A DNA stretch of 6,734 bases from Nitriliruptoraceae bacterium (GTDB taxonomy: Bacteria > Actinomycetota > Nitriliruptoria > Nitriliruptorales > Nitriliruptoraceae). Both the position numbers and the translations under genes were made by a program. Positions 1 to 5,920 of this stretch are shown piece by piece. The stretch lies in NCBI GenBank assembly GCA_007120485.1, contig SKNP01000376.1, positions 1 to 6,734 on the forward strand, read 5' to 3'. The notes under the pieces are model-generated. The model saw only the letters and a program-made list of their open reading frames with translations. It was not told where the DNA came from and made no database searches. The stretch's first letter is position 1, and every line of letters begins with the position of its first letter.

Positions 1-3000
1 CACGGGTCGACAAGGAGCTCCTCGCCGAGCACAGCGAGGGGATGGTCGTGCTCTCGGGCTGCCTGGGATCCGAGGTCAACCAGGCGCTGCTCAAGGGTGA
101 CGAGACCGAGGCCAAGCAGGTCCTGTCGGACTTCAAGGACATCTACACCGCCGAGCGCTTCTTCGTCGAGCTGCAGGACCACGGCATCGACGAGCAGAAG
201 CGCACCTGGCCGGTGCTGGAGAAGCTGGCCGGGCAGCTGGGTCTGCGCACGGTCATCACCAACGACTCGCACTACACCAACGCGTCCGACGTGCAGGCCC
301 ACGACGCGTTGCTGTGCATCCAGACCGGTTCGAAGATCTCCGATCCGGATCGGTTCAAGTTCCACGGCGACCAGTTCTACATCAAGACCTCGCGGGAGAT
401 GCGCGAGGAGTTCCACGCCTACGCCAGCGCGCTGGACGCGACCCTCGACATCGCCGAGATGTGTGAGGCGACGATCGACTTCGACCTCGATCTGTTGCCG
501 CAGTTCCCCACCACCGAGGGACGGACCGAAGCCGAGGAACTCCGCCACATGGTGTGGCAAGGGGCCCGGGAACGCTACGGCGACCCGGTTCCCACCGCGA
601 TCGCCGAGCGGGCCGAGTACGAGCTGTCGGTGATCGAGCAGATGGGCTTCCCCGCCTACTTCCTGATCGTCGCCGACCTGTGTCGCCACGCCCGGTCGGT
701 CGGGATCCGGGTCGGCCCGGGCCGCGGCTCGGCCGGGGGGTCGGTCATCGCCTACTGCACCGACATCACCCGGGTGGATCCGATCAAGCACGGGCTGATC
801 TTCGAGCGCTTCCTCAACCCGGCACGGCAGCAGATGCCCGACATCGACATCGACTTCGATGACCGCCGTCGCGGAGAGATGATCCGCTACGCCGCGGACC
901 GGTACGGCGACGACCACGTGGCGCAGATCGTCACCTTCGGCACGATCAAGGCCAAGTCAGCGATCCGTGACGCGGCCCGGGTGCTGGACGAGCCCTTCAA
1001 GGTCGGTGACGACCTGGCCAAGATGATGCCGCCGCCGGTGCAGGGCAAGGAGCCGCCGCTCACGGAGGCCTACGAGAAGTCCTCCGAGCTGCGCGAGGCA
1101 CGGCAGGACCCCACCTACCAGGAGGTCCTGGAGACCGCGGAGAAGCTCGAGGGGCTGAAGCGCCAGCACGGCATCCACGCGGCGGCGGTCGTGATCGGCG
1201 CCAAGCCGCTGCACGAGACCGTCCCGTTGCTCAAGACCGACAACGGCGAGGTCGTCACCCAGTACGAGATGGGGGCCGCGGAGGACATCGGCCTGCTGAA
1301 GATGGACTTCCTCGGCCTACGCAACCTCACGGTGATCTCCGACGCCGAACGCCACATCGCCGCCAACCGTGACGTCGAGGTGGACCTCGACGCTGCCGAG
1401 TTGCTGGGTGACATGGACGACCCCAAGGTGTACGAGATGCTGGGGACCGGCCACACCCTCGGGGTGTTCCAGCTGGACTCCACCGGGATGCAGGCGTTGG
1501 TGCGCAAGCTCAAGCCGACCCGTTTCGAGGACATCTCGGCCCTGCTGGCGTTGTACCGGCCCGGGCCGTTGGGCATGGACATGCACAACGCCTTCGCCGA
1601 CCGCAAGAACGGCCTGCAGGCGGTCAGCTTCGACCACGCGGACCTGGAGCCGATCCTGGGCGAGACCTACGGGGTCATCGTCTACCAGGAACAGGTCATG
1701 AAGATCGCGACGGATCTGTCGGGCTTCTCGATGAGCGAAGCTGATGCGTTGCGCAAGGCGGTCGGCAAGAAGAAGCGCGACCTGATGGAGGCACAGAAGG
1801 ATCAGCTGATCGCCGGCGGTGTGGCCAACGGCTACGACCAAGCCTTCATGGAGCACCTATGGGGGCTGATCGAGAAGTTCGCCGAGTACGGCTTCAACAA
1901 GTCGCACACCGTCGCCTACGGGGTGGTCGCCTACCAGACCGCCTGGTTGAAGGCGCACTACCCGGTCGAGTACATGGCGGCGCTGTTGACCAGCGTGAAG
2001 AACCACAAGGACAACAAGCCGCTCTACCTCAACGAGTGCCGGCGGATGGGTATCCCGGTGCTCCCGCCGGATGTCAACGAGTCCCGGGTGGACTTCACCC
2101 CCCGTGGCGATGAGGTGCTCTTCGGCCTCTCCGCGGTCCGTGGCGTCGGCGACAAGCTGGTGGAGCAGATCCTGACGGCGCGGGACGAACACGGCCGGTT
2201 CGAGGACTTCCGGGACTTCTGCGCCAAGGTCGATGGATCGGTGCTGAACAAGCGCACGCTGGAGAACCTGATCCTCGCCGGGGCCTTCGCGCCGATGGGG
2301 CACCCACGAAAGGGACTGCTGGAGACCTTCGAGCCGATCGTCGACGAAGCGTTGACACGCAAACGTGCGGAAGCTGCGGGGCAGTTCTCGCTGTTCGACG
2401 GGCTCGCTCCCGGCGCGGACGACGAGGTTGCGATGGACGACGACGCGCCGATCCCTGACGACGAGTACGACAAGGCGGCGCGGTTGAAGTTCGAACGCGA
2501 GATGCTCGGGCTCTACGTCTCCGACCATCCGCTGTTCGGGGCGGAGCCGGTGCTCAGCCAGCACACCGACGCGGACTGCGCGGCGCTGCGCGAGAAGTCC
2601 GACGGTGTCTCGGTCTCGGTCGGTGGTGTCCTGACGGCGCTGACCAAGAAGTTCACGCGCAAGGGCGACACCTACCTCGTCGCCACGCTGGAGGACCTCA
2701 CCGGGCAGGTGGAGGTGGTGTTCTGGCCGAACACCTACCGAGCGGCACACGAGGTCCTGGTCGAGGACGCCGTGTTGGTCATCACCGGTCGCTTGGAGAT
2801 CCGCGACGAGGCGATCAAGCTCACCGCCAACAAGGTCGCGGCCCCGGACCTCTCCGAGGCGCTGGGGTCCCCGGTCGTGGTCGACTTCGATGCCGCCCAG
2901 TGCACCTCGGACGCGGTCCGTCGGCTCAAGGAGCTGTTGCGGGACCACCCAGGCGTGGTCCCGGTGCAGTTGCGGGTCGCCACCCCGGACGGCGGCCGTC

Positions 3001-3158
3001 GGACCTACCAGCTCGGGGAGGGCTTCCGGGTCGAGCGTCGCCCGGGGTTGTTCGGCGATCTCAAGTCGGCGTTCGGGCCCGATGCCCTCGACGAGGACAC
3101 CGGTGACCGCACGTTCGGGGAGGACCGCGACGAGCCGGCGTGGCGGCGCGCCGGGTGA
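1..3158 (+). CDS. dnaE: DNA polymerase III alpha subunit (DnaE1 type), 5'-truncated by the window edge
   Basis: This is the catalytic subunit of the replicative polymerase. The frame is open from base 3 and conserved sequence runs upstream of the first ATG (42), so the gene is cut by the window and 42 is not its start. About 1051 residues remain, and a full protein near 1190 would match actinobacterial DnaE1. Numbering from base 3, the remaining PHP-domain part has a Cys at 20 (GCLGSE) and Asp88/His90 (NDSHY), which match family metal ligands. The nucleotide-binding GPGRGSAGGS is at 238-247. The palm aspartates are 280 and 282 (PDIDIDF) and 435 (KMDFLGL), equivalent to E. coli D401, D403 and D555. 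YGFNKSH begins at 629, a helix-hairpin-helix near 708-725, the clamp-binding motif QFSLF at 794-798, and an OB fold from about 869 to 950. The last 20 or so residues are an acidic tail. The internal clamp motif and the inferred length favour DnaE1 over the error-prone DnaE2. The stop is TGA 3156-3158. Confidence 0.98.
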   Translation, partial: RVDKELLAEHSEGMVVLSGCLGSEVNQALLKGDETEAKQVLSDFKDIYTAERFFVELQDHGIDEQKRTWPVLEKLAGQLGLRTVITNDSHYTNASDVQAHDALLCIQTGSKISDPDRFKFHGDQFYIKTSREMREEFHAYASALDATLDIAEMCEATIDFDLDLLPQFPTTEGRTEAEELRHMVWQGARERYGDPVPTAIAERAEYELSVIEQMGFPAYFLIVADLCRHARSVGIRVGPGRGSAGGSVIAYCTDITRVDPIKHGLIFERFLNPARQQMPDIDIDFDDRRRGEMIRYAADRYGDDHVAQIVTFGTIKAKSAIRDAARVLDEPFKVGDDLAKMMPPPVQGKEPPLTEAYEKSSELREARQDPTYQEVLETAEKLEGLKRQHGIHAAAVVIGAKPLHETVPLLKTDNGEVVTQYEMGAAEDIGLLKMDFLGLRNLTVISDAERHIAANRDVEVDLDAAELLGDMDDPKVYEMLGTGHTLGVFQLDSTGMQALVRKLKPTRFEDISALLALYRPGPLGMDMHNAFADRKNGLQAVSFDHADLEPILGETYGVIVYQEQVMKIATDLSGFSMSEADALRKAVGKKKRDLMEAQKDQLIAGGVANGYDQAFMEHLWGLIEKFAEYGFNKSHTVAYGVVAYQTAWLKAHYPVEYMAALLTSVKNHKDNKPLYLNECRRMGIPVLPPDVNESRVDFTPRGDEVLFGLSAVRGVGDKLVEQILTARDEHGRFEDFRDFCAKVDGSVLNKRTLENLILAGAFAPMGHPRKGLLETFEPIVDEALTRKRAEAAGQFSLFDGLAPGADDEVAMDDDAPIPDDEYDKAARLKFEREMLGLYVSDHPLFGAEPVLSQHTDADCAALREKSDGVSVSVGGVLTALTKKFTRKGDTYLVATLEDLTGQVEVVFWPNTYRAAHEVLVEDAVLVITGRLEIRDEAIKLTANKVAAPDLSEALGSPVVVDFDAAQCTSDAVRRLKELLRDHPGVVPVQLRVATPDGGRRTYQLGEGFRVERRPGLFGDLKSAFGPDALDEDTGDRTFGEDRDEPAWRRAG

Positions 3159-3183
3159 GGCCGGGGGCAGGCCGCGTCGGACC

Positions 3184-3231
3184 CAGCGTCACTCGCCGGG
3201 ACCGCCGCTACCCTCGTCGACCGTGACGCTG
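3184..3231. repeat. Perfect 9-bp inverted repeat bracketing the candidate -10
   Basis: CAGCGTCAC (3184-3192) is the exact reverse complement of GTGACGCTG (3223-3231), with a 30-base spacer. The left arm covers the -35 position of the candidate promoter and the right arm begins at the predicted transcript start. The position suits an operator bound by a dimeric or looping repressor. With a 30-base loop, a strong RNA hairpin is less likely, and the left arm may not be transcribed from this promoter. A 9-bp match could arise by chance in GC-rich DNA of this length. Confidence 0.4.
3186..3214 (+). promoter_or_regulatory. Candidate promoter for the his operon (-10 TACCCT)
   Basis: TACCCT at 3209-3214 fits the actinobacterial TANNNT -10 consensus and is the best such match in the 180-base gap between dnaE and hisD. 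A weak -35 candidate, GCGTCA (3186-3191, three of six matches to TTGACA), lies exactly 17 bases upstream. Transcription would start near 3221-3223, where a GTG begins a short open frame, an arrangement typical of leaderless actinobacterial genes. The location just upstream of the first his gene supports the role. The call rests on short motifs only. Confidence 0.45.
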
Positions 3232-3330
3232 ACGCGCTGCCGCGGTCGCGATCGTCGGGTATCGGTGGTGGCCCGGAGCGCGATCGTTCGCGTGTCGCCC
3301 CTTGCACGACACCCCTGCGATCCCCCGTGA
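3223..3330 (+). CDS. Possible 35-codon leaderless leader ORF upstream of hisD
   Basis: An open frame runs from GTG 3223 to TGA 3328-3330. It starts 8 bases after the candidate -10, the usual geometry for a leaderless actinobacterial start. The peptide has 8 arginines in 35 residues, two cysteines, a single histidine at 30 and a Pro-Pro end, so it is not a classical His-run attenuator peptide. Its stop lies within the hisD ribosome binding region, 8 bases before the hisD ATG, so translating it could open or block hisD initiation. About 74% of its third codon positions are G or C, which looks lower than in the flanking genes and weakens the coding case. It could be a chance open frame; no homologue is recognised. 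Confidence 0.25.
   Translation: MTLTRCRGRDRRVSVVARSAIVRVSPLARHPCDPP
3247..3292 (+). repeat. Direct repeat CGCGATCGT x2 and small hairpin in the hisD leader
   Basis: CGCGATCGT occurs at 3247-3255 and again at 3279-3287, 32 bases apart (about three helical turns). The second copy is the left side of a short stem: CGCGA (3279-3283), loop TCGT, TCGCG (3288-3292). Each copy contains the palindrome CGATCG. They could be paired protein-binding sites or leader RNA structure. No U-run follows, so this is not an intrinsic terminator. CG-rich words recur easily in this genome, so the significance is low. Confidence 0.25.
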
Positions 3331-3333
3331 GGT
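3329..3333 (+). promoter_or_regulatory. Ribosome binding site deciding the hisD start
   Basis: GAGGT pairs with the 16S rRNA 3' end and sits 5 bases before ATG 3339. It lies inside the frame that would begin at the alternative GTG 3327, so it supports ATG 3339. It also overlaps the stop codon of the possible leader ORF (3328-3330). Confidence 0.6.
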
Positions 3334-3338
3334 CCGTG

Positions 3339-4685
3339 ATGCCCCGCCTGTCGTTGCTCGATCTGCGCGGTGACCGATCCGACCCGCGTGATCGCCTGCC
3401 CCGGCCCGGTGTGGACCTCGCCTCGGCGCGCACCGGGGTCGACGCGAGCTTGGCGGCGGTGCGCGAAGACGGGGACGGGGCCCTGCGCGAGCTCACGGCA
3501 CGGTTCGATGCGCTCGAGCTCGGTCCGGACGACCCGCTCGTCGTCCCGGACGAGGTCCTGGATGCGGCGGTGGATCGGATCGACGATCGCTTGACGGCCG
3601 CGTTCCGCCGGGCGATCGATGATCTCCACTGGTTCCACGAGCGGGCGATGCCCCAGGCATGGGAGGACGAGCGCGACGGTGCCCGCATGGGCGTGTGGTT
3701 CAACCCGATCCAACGGGTCGGGCTGTACGCACCGGGAGGCAAGGCACCGTTGCCATCGTCGGTGCTCATGGGTGCGGTCCCGGCCCGCATCGCCGGGGTC
3801 GAGGAGCTGGTGCTGTGCACGCCCCCCACGGGCTCGGATCGCGACGGCCAGCGTGACGGGTGGCCCGACGCCGGCATCCTCGCCGCGGCGAGGATGGTCG
3901 GTGTCGACCGCGTCGTGCGGGTGGGCGGAGCGCAGGCGGTCGCGGCCATGGCCTACGGCACTCAGAGCGTTCCACGGGTCGACAAGGTCGTCGGGCCCGG
4001 CAACCTCTACGTCTCGTTGGCCAAACAGCAGCTGGTCGCCGAGGGCCGTATCGGTAGCGACGGCTACGCCGGCCCGACCGAGGTCGCGATCGTGGCCGAT
4101 GGCACCGCTGACGCGCGGATCGTCGCCTCGGATCTGATCGGCCAGTGCGAGCACGACGAGTTGGTCGTGGCCCTGCTCATCACAGCGGACGCCGATCTGG
4201 TCGAACGTGTCCAGCGCGCGCTCGAGGAGGAGTTGCCGGCCACCCGCCACCGCGAGCGCATCGAGGCAGCGTTGGCCGGTCAGGGGACCGTCGCGCTCGT
4301 GGACGACATCGATCACGCCGTGCAGGTCGCGGAGGCGTTCGCCGCCGAACACCTCGAGGTGCAGACCGAGGACGCCCGGAAGGTCGCCGAGCGGATCCGC
4401 TACGCGGGGACCACGTTCATCGGACCGTCGTCCCCGGTGACGATCGGCGACTACGGGGCCGGGCCGAACCACACGCTGCCGACCTCCGGCACCGCACGGT
4501 TCGCCGGCGGGCTGACGACGTCGTCGTTCCTGGTCCCGGTCAACCACCTGGAGTACGACCACGACGCCCTGCGTCGGCTCGCGCCCCACATCGAACCGTT
4601 CGCCGACGCGGAGGACCTCCCGGCCCACTGGCGTGCGATCGAGACCCGCTTCGACGACGGGCCGCCGTCGGGTGACGGCTCGTGA
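3339..4685 (+). CDS. hisD: Histidinol dehydrogenase
   Basis: HisD is a cytosolic, zinc-dependent, NAD-linked enzyme that oxidises L-histidinol through histidinal to L-histidine, the last two steps of the pathway. From ATG 3339 the protein is 448 residues, close to the 434 of E. coli HisD. Gln269 and His272 (QCEH), Asp371 (GDYGAG) and His430 (PAHWRAI) match the E. coli zinc ligands Q259, H262, D360 and H419. Glu337-His338 (AAEHL) match the catalytic pair E326-H327. Other family signatures are YAPGGKAPLPSSVLMG, GGAQAVAAMAYGT, VVGPGN and AGPTE. ATG 3339 is preferred because GAGGT sits 5 bases upstream. GTG 3327 (four residues longer) and GTG 3336 are alternatives. The TGA stop overlaps the hisC GTG by four bases, so the two genes are probably translationally coupled. 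Small deviations are a polar loop near residue 168 and Cys beside the zinc-binding Gln, where Ala is more usual. Confidence 0.97.
   Translation: MPRLSLLDLRGDRSDPRDRLPRPGVDLASARTGVDASLAAVREDGDGALRELTARFDALELGPDDPLVVPDEVLDAAVDRIDDRLTAAFRRAIDDLHWFHERAMPQAWEDERDGARMGVWFNPIQRVGLYAPGGKAPLPSSVLMGAVPARIAGVEELVLCTPPTGSDRDGQRDGWPDAGILAAARMVGVDRVVRVGGAQAVAAMAYGTQSVPRVDKVVGPGNLYVSLAKQQLVAEGRIGSDGYAGPTEVAIVADGTADARIVASDLIGQCEHDELVVALLITADADLVERVQRALEEELPATRHRERIEAALAGQGTVALVDDIDHAVQVAEAFAAEHLEVQTEDARKVAERIRYAGTTFIGPSSPVTIGDYGAGPNHTLPTSGTARFAGGLTTSSFLVPVNHLEYDHDALRRLAPHIEPFADAEDLPAHWRAIETRFDDGPPSGDGS
4671..4675 (+). promoter_or_regulatory. Ribosome binding site for hisC inside the end of hisD
   Basis: GGTGA lies six bases before the hisC GTG at 4682 and supports that start. 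Together with the GTGA stop/start overlap at 4682-4685 it fits re-initiation by ribosomes finishing hisD. Confidence 0.45.
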
Positions 4686-5785
4686 GCGCGGTCGACCAGC
4701 CGGACGTTCGGTCGACGGTGCCCGTCCGTGATGACCTGCGCGATGTCGCGCCGTACGGTGCGCCGCAGTACGACGTCGCGGTCCGGCTCAACACCAACGA
4801 GACCGCCGAATCGCCACCGGCAGCGTTCCTGGCCACCGTCGCCGAGCGCATCCGGTCGCTGGAGCTCAACCGGTACCCGGATCGGCCGCACCGCGCCCTG
4901 CGGGCGGCGATCGCGGCACGGCACGAGGTCGACCGCGAGACGGTCTGGGCCGCCAACGGGTCCAACGAGGTCCTGCTGCAGCTGCTCCAGGCCTACGGGG
5001 GGCCGGACCGCACCGCGCTGTACGTCCGGCCCGGCTACTCGATGTACCCGGAGCTGTGTCGCACCACGTTGACCCGAGCCGTCGAGGTGGACCTCGACGA
5101 CCGGTTCGAGCTGTCGCCGACGGTCGCTGCTGACGCGGCGGCCGAGCACGACCCGGACCTGATCCTCCTCCCGTCACCGAACAACCCGGTCGGCACCCCG
5201 GTCGGCCATGACGCCATCCGCACGTTGCACGACCGTTCGCGCGCCCTGCTGGTGGTCGACGAGGCCTACGTGGAGTTCGCACCGACCGGCACCTCGGTCG
5301 TGCCGCTGCTCGGTGAGCTGCCCCGGCTGGTGGTGGTCCGCACCTTCTCCAAGGCGTTCCGGCTCGCCGGACTGCGCCTGGGCTACCTGCTCGGAGCGCC
5401 CTGGGTGGTCCAGGACGTCCAGAAGGTCCGGTTGCCGTACCACCTCGATCAGTTGACACAGGTCGCCGGGTTGGTCGCCCTGGAACAGGAGGATGACTTC
5501 CTGGCCCACCGGGAAGGCATCGCCAGCGAGCGCGAGCGGATGCGGACGCACCTCGAGCAGCACACCCGGCTTGAGGTCGCGCCCTCCGCGGCCAACTTCC
5601 TGCTGGTACGGGCGCCCGAGGACGGGTTGTTCGACCGGCTCCTCGACCACGGCGTGCTCGTGCGCGACTTCTCCTCGAAGCCGAGGCTGGAGCGTTGCAT
5701 CCGGGTGACGGTCGGCACCCCGGAGGAGAACGACGCCTTCCTCGCCGCGATCGACACCGTGCTCGGTGACGTAGCGAGCGCCTGA
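4682..5785 (+). CDS. hisC: Histidinol-phosphate aminotransferase
   Basis: HisC is a cytosolic PLP-dependent class I/II aminotransferase that moves the amino group of glutamate onto imidazole acetol phosphate to give L-histidinol phosphate. The protein is 367 residues, the usual family length. The substrate-binding N-terminal LNTNET is present near residue 38. Asn168 is in SPNNPVG, and Asp193 with Tyr196 is in VVDEAYVEF. Lys224 in TFSKAFRLAGLRLGY is the expected Schiff-base lysine and Arg232 the phosphate contact. Arg341 in RCIRVTVGT binds the substrate carboxylate or phosphate end, as in the family. The start is GTG 4682, sharing GTGA with the hisD stop. The context makes HisC much more likely than a related aromatic aminotransferase. 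A 135-base gap with a repeat tract separates it from hisB, unlike the overlaps at the hisD/hisC and hisB/hisH junctions. Confidence 0.96.
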   Translation: MSAVDQPDVRSTVPVRDDLRDVAPYGAPQYDVAVRLNTNETAESPPAAFLATVAERIRSLELNRYPDRPHRALRAAIAARHEVDRETVWAANGSNEVLLQLLQAYGGPDRTALYVRPGYSMYPELCRTTLTRAVEVDLDDRFELSPTVAADAAAEHDPDLILLPSPNNPVGTPVGHDAIRTLHDRSRALLVVDEAYVEFAPTGTSVVPLLGELPRLVVVRTFSKAFRLAGLRLGYLLGAPWVVQDVQKVRLPYHLDQLTQVAGLVALEQEDDFLAHREGIASERERMRTHLEQHTRLEVAPSAANFLLVRAPEDGLFDRLLDHGVLVRDFSSKPRLERCIRVTVGTPEENDAFLAAIDTVLGDVASA

Positions 5786-5789
5786 CACC

Positions 5790-5862
5790 ACCGCCAACCG
5801 CCAACGGCCCACCGCCGACCGTCCACCGACCGCCGAACGACCGTCGACCGCCGAGCGACCGC
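5790..5862 (+). repeat. Degenerate C-rich heptanucleotide tandem repeat between hisC and hisB
   Basis: Starting five bases after the hisC stop, heptads of the form ACCGCCN or ACCGTCN repeat: ACCGCCA (5790 and 5797), ACGGCCC (5804), ACCGCCG (5811), ACCGTCC (5818), then ACCGCCG (5829), ACCGTCG (5840) and ACCGCCG (5847). The later units are separated by four-base pieces (ACCG, AACG, AGCG). By hand count, 5786-5862 is 41 C, 18 G, 16 A and 2 T, a strong strand bias. The tract resembles slippage-generated short tandem repeats. No open frame starting near a ribosome binding site uses it. Its role is unknown; a C-rich, ribosome-free mRNA segment could be a Rho-entry or spacing element. Confidence 0.75.
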
Positions 5863-5884
5863 TTCCCGTCACGTCCGGGGCAGC

Positions 5885-5906
5885 GGCAGCGACCTGCCCG
5901 ACCTGC
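5885..5906 (+). other. Small hairpin and 8-base direct repeat before the hisB ribosome binding site
   Basis: GGCAG (5885-5889), loop CGAC, CTGCC (5894-5898) can form a 5-bp stem. The word CGACCTGC occurs at 5890-5897 and again at 5899-5906, ending just before the hisB ribosome binding site. There is no U-run, so this is not an intrinsic terminator. It could modulate hisB translation or be chance in GC-rich DNA. No -10-like TANNNT element is seen in the 135-base gap. Confidence 0.2.
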
Positions 5907-5907
5907 G

Positions 5908-5913
5908 AGAGGA
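5908..5913 (+). promoter_or_regulatory. Ribosome binding site for hisB
   Basis: AGAGGA lies seven bases before ATG 5921. It is the clearest Shine-Dalgarno match in the window and shows that hisB is initiated independently and not by overlap with hisC. Confidence 0.75.
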
Positions 5914-5920
5914 ACCACCG

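Noticed and set aside
1857..2948. 363-codon minus-strand frame inside dnaE
   Set aside because: The + strand here encodes conserved DnaE thumb, HhH, clamp-binding and OB regions. The antisense translation has no recognisable motif.
3143..3175. GC-rich stems around the dnaE stop (GCGGC/GCCGC and GGCC/GGCC) as a terminator
   Set aside because: The stems are only 4-5 bp and no T-run follows, so an intrinsic terminator is not supported.
3215..3338. T-box or His-codon attenuator leader for hisD
   Set aside because: The leader is short, has no T-box consensus, and the only short frame has a single His codon and no His run.
3327..3338. GTG 3327 as the hisD start
   Set aside because: It lacks a good upstream ribosome binding site, and GAGGT at 3329-3333 fits ATG 3339 better. 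It is kept as an alternative because it would form a GTGA overlap with the leader ORF.
3189..4628. 479-codon open frame on the minus strand opposite hisD
   Set aside because: It mirrors a gene with full catalytic motifs on the + strand. Long antisense frames are expected in GC-rich coding DNA, and its Arg/Asp/Val-rich translation matches no recognised family.
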